Assembly (NCBI GenBank): GCA_964511575.1
Contig: CAZEFM010000001.1
Coordinates: forward strand, 1-64,000
DNA length: 64,000 bases
From: CALKHT01 sp964511575
GTDB lineage: Bacteria; Planctomycetota; Phycisphaerae; Phycisphaerales; Phycisphaeraceae
Direction of reading: 5' to 3'
The notes under the pieces are model-generated. The model was given only the letters and a program-made list of their open reading frames with translations, did no database searches and was not told the DNA's origin. Numbering within the stretch: position 1 is the stretch's first letter; every line of letters begins with the position of its first letter. The translations under genes were made by a program, and so were the position numbers. This document shows, one piece after another, positions 10,301-18,220 of the stretch.

Positions 10301-10930
10301 GCCCAGGAACAGATGGCGCAGCAGCGCGATGAGCTGCGCAAGGCGTACGAACGGCTGGCGAAGGAAGAGGAAGCGCTGCGACAGCGCACCGCGGAGTTCG
10401 TCGCGTTGGAAAACCTCAACCGTCGGCAGCGGGCGCAGTTGAACGAACTGGCCGCCGAGCAGGCGCGCATCCGTGAGGAAGTGAACGCGATTCGGGAGAA
10501 GGTGAGCGAGACGCTGCTGTTTGAGCATCTTCACGCCCGCATCGATGATCGATCCGGCGCGGTGGCGGATGCGATCCGCGATGCGAAACTCAGCGACCGC
10601 ATTGTCATCGATCAGGACTACATCACCAACGCGCTGCTGACGATGGCCAAGGCGCTCGAGGAAGCGCAGGACGAGGACGATTTCGCTGGTCAGCAGGGCG
10701 ATCAGGGTGGTGGTGGCGGTGGAGGCGGTGGCACGCCGCCGCTGGTGCCGCCGGTGGCGGAGCTCAAGGCGCTGCGCGGCATGCAGGAGCATGTGTACGA
10801 GCGCACCCGTCGGGTGGCGGGCGACGGCGACAAGCCCGTCTCCAATGAAACGCTGATGGAGCTGGCGACGGAACAGCGCGAGCTGCCCGGGCTGGCGGAG
10901 CGGCTGATCCAGAAACTGCAGCAGCAGTGA
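7382..10930 (+). CDS. DUF4175-like large membrane-anchored coiled-coil protein
   Basis: The protein has 1182 residues from ATG 7382; an in-frame upstream start would overlap only non-conserved sequence. Two N-terminal hydrophobic segments (about residues 20-42 and 47-66) anchor a long extracytoplasmic region with Ig-like stretches. From roughly residue 560 onward the chain is Gln/Arg/Glu-rich and strongly coiled-coil. A poly-glycine linker lies near residue 1110 (bases 10708-10735), followed by a conserved C-terminal block (LKALRGMQEHVYERTRRV). The architecture matches the DUF4175-type proteins that accompany VWA/MoxR clusters. It is probably the structural, elongated component of the envelope complex encoded by this operon. 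Its length and low complexity make fold assignment uncertain. Confidence 0.75.
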   Translation: MEHVSRKLTQLRRTARAMLLAQRISQWVAVVLAVVMALALVDFLLRLPGWGRLIIGASLAVVAIGWLVGQFIEALGFRPGLSTLALRAERIFPQLSGMLATGVEFASARSGNASGGAVSGDSPRMRQFIEVSLHDAETRLSGVPLHRLIDPKRTLRMATGAVVAVTVLVSLVAAFPAEASIATQRWLTPLGDTQWPRWTEVNSDVHVTVWPTDEPLPMRATVDKGYRPNMRTSVNYRLVHGAHLGRWHNALMNDQAANTDSAPGTDARQGRFERMIDLPAMIETAQLASADGAIVEFYFEAGDDATEPQQLKLIARPAVRSATLHITPPDYAADLIEPQRIALDQQSGQRATAAALIGSTVRLELGLNKPIPVSDVTVSTLAPGLGADATVAFDAQNAQRADSDVIIFAFRLNETVETPVMLVDEHGLTNVSERLYRIEAIEDKPPAVTIVAPPADEAVLPTAVIDLRAMAQDDVGVQRVALHADLPPQDAAAGANANDADGKPRTRKDLAEVTGRDARLTVADELDLALLTLRKGDVVELHAGAHDVYELDGERHEVMQATPRLLRIIDAATLEAQIRGELAGVRQQVVRLQMQQADLAQTEGDQAFIGQQQVQRRLGDQTAQMQRLQQRMQRNRFQEQGLETLLNDAQGLLNEAQQESREAIDQMQQAAREAEADRQAQAEQHQVQARQRQENVAQKLEDLVNLLDQGRDAQALQARLRDILQQQQNLAGDTRQMLPRTLGQTLEQLSEEDRAALNDQAQRERELAAQAEQLIRQMHATAEAIAQQGDNIDAQATAQSLREAAAIAQRQGLNERMEQAAQNTQQNRLSQAGNEQNEAIDVMEQMLNEMNNRERRRQEMLRRQLAKLADAIEKLIAQQKVQIERLDKARELTGLDEPLAALRRNTMSVEQSARDVRETVAVADVLVQAAEAQGQGILALRSQDREPAVQAEALALEKLEQALKLTRELQQQQAQEQMAQQRDELRKAYERLAKEEEALRQRTAEFVALENLNRRQRAQLNELAAEQARIREEVNAIREKVSETLLFEHLHARIDDRSGAVADAIRDAKLSDRIVIDQDYITNALLTMAKALEEAQDEDDFAGQQGDQGGGGGGGGGTPPLVPPVAELKALRGMQEHVYERTRRVAGDGDKPVSNETLMELATEQRELPGLAERLIQKLQQQ

Positions 10931-11023
10931 GATTCGGTCACGAAAAGGCACCCAAGGGCACAACGACATTCCGGGGAACATTGCCCCGTGTGTTCACGGT
11001 TGAGAATGGACAGGAGCGCAGCG

Positions 11024-11725
11024 ATGGCTGGTCGCAGGACATGGAAAACGGTGTTGCTGGTGGCGGGCGGGGCGTTGCTGTTGCATGCGCCGTTGCACGG
11101 TGAGGATCAGCAGCCGACGCTCGACGACCTTTTGAACCTGCCGCGTGGCCAGCAGCAGCCCGCCGAGGAAACCCCCGCCGAGCCGGAGGACAAGACGCCT
11201 CTGGAGCGTTCGGTCGAGAAGCGGCTGACAGCCGAGGAAGCGGCGGACCTCTTCAAGCAGTTGATCCGCGACATGGACGATGTGGCGGACCGGCTGGGCG
11301 TGAAGCACGATGCCGGGTTGGCGACGCAGCGCAAGCAGGAGGAGATCCTGTCGAAGCTGGATCAGGTGATTGCCACGGCTCGTCAGCAGCAGCAGCAGGG
11401 TGGCGGCGGGGGAGGCGGCAGCCAGCAGCAGGCCCGTCAGCAGGACCCCGGCGCGGGCGATCCCGCCGCTCAGCAGAATCAGCAGGGCGAGGGTCAGGCT
11501 GGCGAGCAGGCCGGGGCGGGCGAGAACCAGGACAATTTCTCACCGGGCAACGTTCGTGCGGGCGACAATGAAGATCGGGCGATGAATGAGAACCGGGTGG
11601 AGTGGGGCAGCCTTCCGCCGCGCCTGCGCGATGAACTGCAGCAGGGCTTCGGCGAGCGCTTCAGCCCGATCTATCGCGATCTGACCGAGGCGTATTACAA
11701 GCGGCTCGCGGAAGAGGGGAAGTGA
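11024..11725 (+). CDS. Exported Gln-rich operon protein, unknown function
   Basis: I choose ATG 11024, which has an AGGAG ribosome binding site 7 bases upstream and gives a clear signal peptide (KTVLLVAGGALLLHAPLHG). Two earlier in-frame ATG/GTG codons are less suited. The mature protein has an acidic Pro/Glu region, a helical segment (LFKQLIRDMDDVADRLGV), a low-complexity Gln/Gly linker, and a compact C-terminal motif, WGSLPPRLRDELQQGFGE followed by FSPIYRDLTEAYYKRLAE. That C-terminal block recurs in exported proteins at this place in planctomycete MoxR operons, as far as I recall. The gene lies 93 bases after the DUF4175-like gene and 68 bases before the toroid gene. Function is unknown. 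Confidence 0.75.
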   Translation: MAGRRTWKTVLLVAGGALLLHAPLHGEDQQPTLDDLLNLPRGQQQPAEETPAEPEDKTPLERSVEKRLTAEEAADLFKQLIRDMDDVADRLGVKHDAGLATQRKQEEILSKLDQVIATARQQQQQGGGGGGGSQQQARQQDPGAGDPAAQQNQQGEGQAGEQAGAGENQDNFSPGNVRAGDNEDRAMNENRVEWGSLPPRLRDELQQGFGERFSPIYRDLTEAYYKRLAEEGK

Positions 11726-11793
11726 GTGGGAGGGGTCAGGGTCTGGGGCCGGGGGTAGAGCACGACGGTTCAGCGACCGGGAAGGTGGATGGC

Positions 11794-12840
11794 ATGCGAA
11801 GGCAAGTGATACTTCTGATCGCTCTGGTGGGTGTGTTTGGCGTATTGGTGGGTACTGAGCCGACGACGAGCCGTGCCGCCGAGGAGGGTCGCGGCGCGGA
11901 AGCGGTCGACTTCGTCGAGATCACCGAGGAGATGCGTGAATCGGTGCAGAAGGGGCTGAAGTACCTTGCCGCGTCGCAGGCGCCCGATGGCAGCTTCGGC
12001 GGGGATCGTTACGGCCGACATGCCGGCATCACCGCGCTGGCGTGCATGGCGTTCATGGCCGATGGACATATCCCCGGTCGCGGGGAGTATGGCCGAAACG
12101 TCGAACGCGGACTCAACTTCGTCCTCCAGTGCGCGCAGGAAACCGGACTCGTCGCGGCGGACACATCCCACGGCCCGATGTACGGCCACGGGTTCGCCAC
12201 GCTGTTCCTCGGTGAGATCTACGGCATGACCGGCGACCAGCGCGTGCGCGAAGCGCTCGTCAAAGCGGTGCGGCTCATCGTCAACTCACAGAACGCTGAG
12301 GGTGGCTGGCGCTATCAGCCCATGCCGCTCGACGCCGACATCTCCGTGACGATCTGCCAGATCATGGCGTTGCGATCGGCACGCAACGCGGGCATCAGCG
12401 TGCCTAAGGAAACGATCGACAAGGCGGTGGCGTATGTGCGGCAGTGCCAGAACCCGGCCGATGGCGGGTTCCGCTACATGCTCAACGCGGGTGGATCGGC
12501 CTTCCCCCGCAGTGCGGCCGGTGTGGCGAGCCTCTATTACGCGGGGATCTACGAGGACGATGCGCTGGACAAGGGGCTGGGCTACCTCAGCCGCACGCGC
12601 AACAGCATCCGCGCATCCGGCGGGCACTACTACTACGGCCACTACTATGCCGTGCAGGCGATGTACCTGGCGGGCGGCAAGCACTGGGCGGAGTATTTCC
12701 CCTACATCCGGCAGGAGCTGATCACCAACCAGCAGGCCGCGGGCAACTGGACCTCCAGCCACGGCGAACAGTACGCCACCGCCATGGCACTGCTGATCCT
12801 GCAGGTCCCCAACCGCCTGCTGCCGATCTTCCAGCGGTAA
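11794..12840 (+). CDS. Exported alpha-toroid protein (prenyltransferase / squalene-cyclase repeats)
   Basis: This is a 348-residue protein with a signal peptide at residues 1-30 and several QW-like repeats of the (alpha/alpha)6 toroid fold: SQAPDGSFGG, SQNAEGGWRY and CQNPADGGFRYM. The canonical cyclase acid DxDD or DDTA motif is absent (the nearest is DADISVT), so terpene cyclase activity is unlikely. Similar non-catalytic toroids act as binding proteins. The chosen start has GGAAGG upstream and restores a normal signal peptide; the frame is open further upstream but that part overlaps the previous gene. It closes the MoxR/VWA operon, which suggests a role in the same envelope complex. The gene is followed by a repeat element containing the assembly gap. 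Confidence 0.8.
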   Translation: MRRQVILLIALVGVFGVLVGTEPTTSRAAEEGRGAEAVDFVEITEEMRESVQKGLKYLAASQAPDGSFGGDRYGRHAGITALACMAFMADGHIPGRGEYGRNVERGLNFVLQCAQETGLVAADTSHGPMYGHGFATLFLGEIYGMTGDQRVREALVKAVRLIVNSQNAEGGWRYQPMPLDADISVTICQIMALRSARNAGISVPKETIDKAVAYVRQCQNPADGGFRYMLNAGGSAFPRSAAGVASLYYAGIYEDDALDKGLGYLSRTRNSIRASGGHYYYGHYYAVQAMYLAGGKHWAEYFPYIRQELITNQQAAGNWTSSHGEQYATAMALLILQVPNRLLPIFQR

Positions 12841-12849
12841 CGGGCAACC

Positions 12850-13047
12850 GAACCGCGAATGCACGCTGATGTTGAACCACGAAGAACACGNNNNNNNNNN
12901 NNNNNNNNNNNNNNNNNNNNNNNNNNNNNNNNNNNNNNNNNNNNNNNNNNNNNNNNNNNNNNNNNNNNNNNNNNNNNNNNNNNNNNNNNNGTGTCCTTGG
13001 TGGTTCAATCGTCAACCCATTAGCGTGTATGCGCGTTATTCGCGGTT
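12850..13047. repeat. ~190-bp inverted-repeat element, copy 1 (contains the gap)
   Basis: The left arm carries GAACCGCGAATGCACGCTG and then GAACCACGAAGAACACG. The right arm carries GTGTCCTTGGTGGTTC and then a reverse-complement relative of the outer arm ending TTATTCGCGGTTC. The order of words is the same as in the complete copies at 16847-17023 and 18025-18211. The centre is hidden by N. Confidence 0.8.
12891..12990. other. Assembly gap, 100 N
   Basis: Exactly 100 N interrupt the centre of an inverted-repeat element. A fixed round number usually denotes a gap of unknown size. Judged by the two complete copies nearby, about 70-100 bases of hairpin centre are probably missing and no gene is likely to be lost. 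Confidence 0.95.
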
Positions 13048-13081
13048 CTCCGCCAGGGATTTCTCCCGAGAGGGATGTGAT

Positions 13082-14515
13082 ATGAAGTATTCGCTGCGAT
13101 GGGTGGTGGGTCTTGCCGTGGTGTGGCCTTGGGTGGTGGCGTCGACGGGGTGGGCGGTGACGCCGGCGATGCTGCTGGGGCCGGACCTCGAGGCGAAGCG
13201 GGTGACGGTGTCGAGTCTGCGCGATGGTCAGTTGTCGGTGTTCGATGCGAACCGGACGCTGCAGACATTGATGCCGGGCCAGTATCTGCAGTTGCGGTTC
13301 GTGGCGGATGACGATGCCAATGCGGCGGGCGAGGTGGTGGCTTTCCAAATTGCGGGGGATGATCCCGAGGCAGCGCAGGCGGAAGCCGGCGCGGCGACGA
13401 ATCAGGCGAACCTGCCGCCCAATCTGCCGCCGGAAGTCCGTATGCAGCTCATGCTTGCCCAGCAGGCGCAGCAACAGGCGTTGATCGAGCGGGCGCGTCG
13501 GAACGCCCTCAACGCCGCCGCCGCCGCCGAGGCTGATAATGCCGCCGCCGAGGAAGCGAACCCTCAGGCCGCCGCCCGCGCGGTCGCCACGACCTGGCTG
13601 GAACTGGTCGATGGCAGTCGGCTGCCCGGTGTGCTCGCGGGCTTCGATGAAGGCGGGCAGATCATCCGCTGGACCCACCCGGCGCTGATCGACGAAGCCA
13701 GAGTCGACCTCGACCGCATCGCGACGCTCTCGTTCACCGGCCCGGCCCCCGCGCAAAGCGGCCAACCCGCCGCCAACGACCGCATCACCCTCGGCAACGG
13801 CGACCAATTGGAGGGCTTCGTCCTCGCCATTGATGAGAAGGGCATCCAGTTGCAGGTCGACGGCGCCGATGCCGCCACGACGCTGCCGCTCGACCGCGTC
13901 GCGCTGATTCGCTTCGCCAACGCGCGTCAGCCGCGTGCCGATCATCACGCCATCACGCTTTCGGACAACACCCGGCTGCTGGCATCGAACCTGACGATCG
14001 AGTCGGACATGCTGGCGATGACGGGCGTGCTGCCGGGTCGGCCGCAACTCCTGCAGACCATTCCGCTGGAGCAGGTGCGTCGCATCGACTTCGCCGGCGG
14101 GGGTGTGCAACTGCGTGAACTGGCGGAGCAGCCCTGGCAGGTGGCATCGGGCGGAGAGGTGTTCGGCCGATCGGTTCCGCCACGGGTGCGTGACGGAGCG
14201 CTGCGGCTGCATGCGCCGGTGCGGGTGGCGTTCGAGCTGCCCCCCGGGACGCAGCGCGTGGCCGCCACCGCAACGCTTGATGTGGACGAGGGTGCAACGC
14301 GGTCGGCGGCGGCGTGGGCGGACCTGGACCTGATCGTCCAGCTCGACGGCCGGGAAATCGCCCGCCACCACTTCGATCCGGACCACCCCACCATGCAACT
14401 GAACTTCGCCGCCACTTCCGGCGAACTAACGTTGGAACTCGACGTCGCGGCGAACGGCCCGATCATGGACCGGCTCCGCATCACCGACGCGGTCGTTCTC
14501 ACCCGCAAGGAATGA
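13082..14515 (+). CDS. Exported protein with three tandem beta modules and NPCBM-like C-terminus
   Basis: The start is ATG 13082, preceded by GAGAGGG; the frame is open upstream only through the N gap. A signal peptide covers about residues 1-24. After a Gln/Ala-rich helical part come three related ~50-residue modules, each with the pattern L-x-x-G-x-x-L-x-G ... I-x-L ... LD-x-V/I-x-x-I-x-F. They begin at LVDGSRLPGVLAGF, ITLGNGDQLEGFVLAI and ITLSDNTRLLASNLTI. The final ~120 residues resemble an NPCBM galactose-binding-like domain (AAWADLDLIVQLDG, RLRITDAVVL). This suggests an exported carbohydrate- or surface-binding protein, but no enzyme domain is visible. It stands between the toroid gene and ppk. 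Confidence 0.65.
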   Translation: MKYSLRWVVGLAVVWPWVVASTGWAVTPAMLLGPDLEAKRVTVSSLRDGQLSVFDANRTLQTLMPGQYLQLRFVADDDANAAGEVVAFQIAGDDPEAAQAEAGAATNQANLPPNLPPEVRMQLMLAQQAQQQALIERARRNALNAAAAAEADNAAAEEANPQAAARAVATTWLELVDGSRLPGVLAGFDEGGQIIRWTHPALIDEARVDLDRIATLSFTGPAPAQSGQPAANDRITLGNGDQLEGFVLAIDEKGIQLQVDGADAATTLPLDRVALIRFANARQPRADHHAITLSDNTRLLASNLTIESDMLAMTGVLPGRPQLLQTIPLEQVRRIDFAGGGVQLRELAEQPWQVASGGEVFGRSVPPRVRDGALRLHAPVRVAFELPPGTQRVAATATLDVDEGATRSAAAWADLDLIVQLDGREIARHHFDPDHPTMQLNFAATSGELTLELDVAANGPIMDRLRITDAVVLTRKE

Positions 14516-14564
14516 CCGCCAACCCACAACGCTTCTCAACCTCGCTTGCGGCTGCTGCGCCTCC

Positions 14565-16841
14565 ATGACCCGCTCCACCTCACCATCCTCCGCCGGCTCC
14601 GACCATCCACCTTCGGCACATCCAAGCAACGGCCAGGGACATCCCCCCGCCGAAGCGCCCATGCCGCAACCGCCCACCGAGGACTGGCCAGCCGAACGCA
14701 TGTTCGTCAACCGTGAACTCTCCTGGCTGCAGTTCAACCGTCGCGTGCTGCACGAAGCGCTCGATGAACGCACGCCGCTGCTCGAACGGTTGGGCTACCT
14801 GGCGATCTTCACCTCCAACCTCGATGAGTTCTTTCAGAAGCGCATCGGCGGGATCAAGCGCCAGATTGCTGCGGGCGTCATCACCCGTTCGCCCGATGGT
14901 TTGAGCCCGCAGGAACAGCTCGCCGCCGTACGCACCGCGGTCATCGACATGCTGCAGGAGCAGGCCGAGTGCTTCGTTCGCGTCATTCGTCCCGCGCTGA
15001 CCCAGCGCAACATTCACCTGCTCACATGGGAAGAGCTGACCGAGCGTGAGATCGAAATCGCGCGCGACTATTACCGCAAGAACCTCTTCCCGGTGCTCAC
15101 GCCGTTGGCGGTCGATCCGGGGCACCCGTTCCCCTTCATCAGCAACCTGAGCATGTCGTTGGGCGTCCGGCTGCGCGCGCCGGGATCGGTGACGGGTTCA
15201 AGCGATGAGGACGATGCGGAGATCCAGTTCGCCCGCGTCAAGGTGCCGCAGCTTCTGCCGCGTTGGGTGCAGCTCATTGACCCGCAGGCGCAGCCGGGTG
15301 AAGGCCCTGCGAGTTATCGTTTCGTCCATGTCGAGCAGATCATCCGCCACAACCTTGATGATCTTTTCGAAGGCATGATCATCGAATCGGTCATGCCCTT
15401 CCGCGTCACCCGCAACGCCGATGTCGAGCGCGACGAGGAGGATGCGGAGGATCTGCTCGAACTGATCGAGCAGGAGCTGCGCGATCGCCGATTCGCCGCG
15501 GCGGTGCGGTTGGAGGTGGGGCCCAACCCCGACCCGTCGATGGTGCGGCTGCTGATGGAGCAGCTCGAACTGGAGGCGAACGACGTGTACCAGTTGCCCG
15601 CGGAGCTCGACTACACCGATCTGTGGGCGGTGCACGATCTGAACATGCCCGAGTTGAAGTTCCGCCCGCACACACCGGTGGTGCCGCCACGATTGGCGGA
15701 TGAGGATGCGGACATCTTCAGCATCATCCGTGGCGGTGATGTGCTGGCGCATCATCCCTATGAATCGTTCAGCGCAAGCGTGGAGCGGTTCATCCGTGCC
15801 GCCGCCAACGACCCCAAGGTCATCGCGATCAAGCAGACGCTTTATCGCACGAGCACCGAATCGCCCTTCATCCCCGAGTTGATCCGCGCCGCCGAGGCGG
15901 GCAAGCAGGTCGTCTGCCTCGTCGAGATCAAGGCCCGGTTCGATGAGGAGCGCAACATCCGCGTCGCGCAGATGCTCGAAAAAGCGGGTGTCCACGTGGT
16001 ATACGGCATCGTCGGGCTCAAAACGCACACCAAAACCTCGCTCATCGTCCGTCACGAAGCCGAGGGCATGCGCGCCTACGCGCACATCGGCACGGGCAAC
16101 TACAACTCCAAGACGGCACAGCTCTACACGGACCTGGGGCTCTTTACCTGTCGGCCGGAGATCACCGGCGAACTGGTCGAGCTGTTCCATTACCTCACAG
16201 GCCTGAGCCTCAAACGCGACTTCAAACACCTGCTCATCGCGCCGGTCAACATGCGGCGGCGCTTCGAACAGATGGTCGACCGCGAGATCGAACACGCCGC
16301 GGCCTGGAAAGCGCGCGGGGGCGATCCGGACGATCCCGATCGGCCGCGCATCATCGCCAAGATGAACAGCTTCGAGGACCGCGCCATGTGCCGAAAGATT
16401 TACGAGGCGAGCTGTGCCGGCGTGCGCATCGATCTGGTGGTGCGCGGCTTCTGCTCGTTGCGGCCGGGCGTGCCGGGCATGAGCGACAACGTCCGCGTCT
16501 CCAGCGTCATCGGCCGCTTCCTCGAACACTCGCGCATCTACTACTTCCACAACGCCGGGCAGGGCGAGTATTACATCGGCTCAGCCGACTGGATGTACCG
16601 CAACCTCAACAACCGCGTGGAATGCGTCACGCCCATCGTCGATCCGATCCTCAAGGCCAGGCTGCGTCAGATTCTCGATGTGATGCTCGACGACCAGCGC
16701 TCCGCGTGGGACATGCAACCCGATGGCAGCTACATCCAACGCCGCCCCGCAAACGACGACCCCGATGCGCCCGGCACCCACGCCCGCCTCATCCAACTCA
16801 CCCGCGACGCCGCCAGCACCAAACGCGACAAATCCTTCTGA
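14565..16841 (+). CDS. ppk1: Polyphosphate kinase 1
   Basis: PPK1 reversibly polymerises the terminal phosphate of ATP into polyphosphate, usually at the inner membrane. At 758 residues it is slightly longer than the family norm because of a Pro-rich N-terminal extension of about 45 residues. The N-terminal domain starts at FVNRELSWLQFNRRVL. The head and catalytic domains show HHPYESF, IKQTLYRTS, the autophosphorylated histidine in GLKTHTKTSLIVRHE (His488), IGTGNYNSKTAQLYTDLGL, and the second catalytic histidine in RFLEHSRIYYFHN (His655). Both phospholipase D-like histidines are present, so the enzyme should be active. It is monocistronic in appearance, with no ppx exopolyphosphatase beside it. 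Confidence 0.97.
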   Translation: MTRSTSPSSAGSDHPPSAHPSNGQGHPPAEAPMPQPPTEDWPAERMFVNRELSWLQFNRRVLHEALDERTPLLERLGYLAIFTSNLDEFFQKRIGGIKRQIAAGVITRSPDGLSPQEQLAAVRTAVIDMLQEQAECFVRVIRPALTQRNIHLLTWEELTEREIEIARDYYRKNLFPVLTPLAVDPGHPFPFISNLSMSLGVRLRAPGSVTGSSDEDDAEIQFARVKVPQLLPRWVQLIDPQAQPGEGPASYRFVHVEQIIRHNLDDLFEGMIIESVMPFRVTRNADVERDEEDAEDLLELIEQELRDRRFAAAVRLEVGPNPDPSMVRLLMEQLELEANDVYQLPAELDYTDLWAVHDLNMPELKFRPHTPVVPPRLADEDADIFSIIRGGDVLAHHPYESFSASVERFIRAAANDPKVIAIKQTLYRTSTESPFIPELIRAAEAGKQVVCLVEIKARFDEERNIRVAQMLEKAGVHVVYGIVGLKTHTKTSLIVRHEAEGMRAYAHIGTGNYNSKTAQLYTDLGLFTCRPEITGELVELFHYLTGLSLKRDFKHLLIAPVNMRRRFEQMVDREIEHAAAWKARGGDPDDPDRPRIIAKMNSFEDRAMCRKIYEASCAGVRIDLVVRGFCSLRPGVPGMSDNVRVSSVIGRFLEHSRIYYFHNAGQGEYYIGSADWMYRNLNNRVECVTPIVDPILKARLRQILDVMLDDQRSAWDMQPDGSYIQRRPANDDPDAPGTHARLIQLTRDAASTKRDKSF

Positions 16842-16846
16842 AAGGC

Positions 16847-17023
16847 GAACCGCGAATGAACGCTGATACAAGCGAATGATTGAACCACGAAGAACACGGA
16901 GGACACCAAGGAAGGCAATGATGCAAGTTGGGTGAGAAACCCAAAGAATTGCTGGTGTCTTTGGTGTCCCTGGTGGTTCCATTCCCCACTTGATTAGCGT
17001 CCATCAGCGTTCATTCGCGGTTC
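16847..17023. repeat. ~190-bp inverted-repeat element, copy 2
   Basis: The outer arms at 16847-16867 and 17003-17023 are exact reverse complements over 21 nt. Inner arms start GAACCACGAAGAACACGGAG and end TTTGGTGTCCCTGGTGGTTC. The apex is TTGGGT-gagaa-ACCCAA. It separates the convergent ppk1 and epimerase genes and could terminate both, although no U-tract follows the stem. Confidence 0.9.
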
Positions 17024-17028
17024 TGCCT

Positions 17029-18003
17029 TTATCCGTGGTCAACCTCCCGCATCCATGCCCATTGTGCAGCGATGCCGGATTCGAGCGTGGTCGTCGGGCG
17101 GTAGCCCAGTTCGGATTCGCTGCGTGTGAGGTCGGCCCAGGTGCGCGACACATCGCCCACCTGCATCGGCTGCTGATCGATCGCCGCCTTTTTTCCGGTG
17201 ACGCGTTCGATCGTTTCGATCATCTGCGACAGGCTCACCGGGTGCGATCCCCCCAGGTTCCACACGCGATAGCCCATCGTCACATCGATGCGCTGCATCG
17301 CGCGGGTGATGCCGTTGACGATGTCGACGATGAACGTGTAGTCGCGACATGTTGAGCCGTCGCCGAACATGGGAATGGGTTTGCCATCGCGCACGCGTCG
17401 GAGGAACTTGCTGATGGCAAGGTCCGGTCGTTGGCGCGGGCCGAACACGGTGAAGAACCGCAGACACGCGATGGGCAGCTTGTGCACGTGGTGATAGGTG
17501 TGGCAGATCAGCTCGCCCGCTTTTTTCGTTGCGGCATAGGGGCTGATGGGGTGATCGACGCGGTCCTCCTCGGCGAAGGGCACCTTGTCGTTGTTGCCAT
17601 ACACGCTGGAGGACGAGGCGAAGATGAATTTGTCGCAGCCGTGCGCAACTGCGGCGTCGAGCAGGTTGACGGTGCCATCGAGATTGACCGCGGTGTAGTA
17701 CGCCGGCTTTTCGATGCTCGGCCGCACCCCCGCCATCGCCGCCAGATGCACGATGATCGTCGGCCGATGCTCCGCGACGATGCGCATCATGGCATCACGA
17801 TCGCGAATGTCCGCCTCGATCAGCGTGAACCGCTTATCGCGCTTCGCATCGGCGATGTTCCGCTCCTTCAGCGCACGGTCGTAGAAGTCGCAGAAGTTGT
17901 CGACCCCCACCACGCGCTGCCCCTCCGCCAACAGTCGATCGCTCAAATGCGACCCGATAAACCCGGCAGCGCCAGTGACAAGAATGGATGCGGATTGCGT
18001 CAT
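17029..18003 (-). CDS. NAD-dependent nucleotide-sugar epimerase (UDP-glucuronate 4-epimerase type)
   Basis: This is an extended short-chain dehydrogenase of 324 residues that should epimerise or otherwise modify a UDP-sugar for cell-surface polysaccharide. The NAD-binding motif GAAGFIGSH lies near residue 11. Catalytic Ser/Tyr/Lys are in SSSSVYG and YAATKKAGE. FGPRQRPDLAISKF and YTFIVDIVNGI are typical of UDP-glucuronate or UDP-glucose 4-epimerases. The stretch VDNFCDFYDRALKERNI resembles the glucuronate epimerase subgroup, which is the best guess but not proven. It is transcribed toward ppk1, with repeat elements on both sides. The substrate could be UDP-glucose, UDP-glucuronate or an N-acetylated form. 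Confidence 0.88.
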   Translation of the reverse strand: MTQSASILVTGAAGFIGSHLSDRLLAEGQRVVGVDNFCDFYDRALKERNIADAKRDKRFTLIEADIRDRDAMMRIVAEHRPTIIVHLAAMAGVRPSIEKPAYYTAVNLDGTVNLLDAAVAHGCDKFIFASSSSVYGNNDKVPFAEEDRVDHPISPYAATKKAGELICHTYHHVHKLPIACLRFFTVFGPRQRPDLAISKFLRRVRDGKPIPMFGDGSTCRDYTFIVDIVNGITRAMQRIDVTMGYRVWNLGGSHPVSLSQMIETIERVTGKKAAIDQQPMQVGDVSRTWADLTRSESELGYRPTTTLESGIAAQWAWMREVDHG

Positions 18004-18024
18004 GAAACTTTAGCCCTGGTTGCG

Positions 18025-18211
18025 GAACCGCGAATGATCGCGAATACACGCTAATGGGTTGAAGATTGAACCACCAGGGACACCAAAGGCACTAAGAATG
18101 ACTTGAGTTGAAAACTTTCACGATTTCTCACCCAACCTGTTTCATTTGCCTTCCTTGGTGTCCTTTGTGTTCTTCGTGGTTAATTCATCAGCGTTCATCA
18201 GTGTTCCCCGT
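18025..18211. repeat. ~190-bp inverted-repeat element, copy 3 (opposite orientation)
   Basis: This shares GAACCACCAGGGACACCAAA, TTTCTCACCCAAC and GCCTTCCTTGGTGTCC with the reverse complement of copy 2, so the same element is present flipped. It lies between the epimerase start and the 3' end of hemB, and is followed by a CCGTGATCCGTGG word of another class. Confidence 0.85.
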
Positions 18212-18220
18212 GATCCGTGG

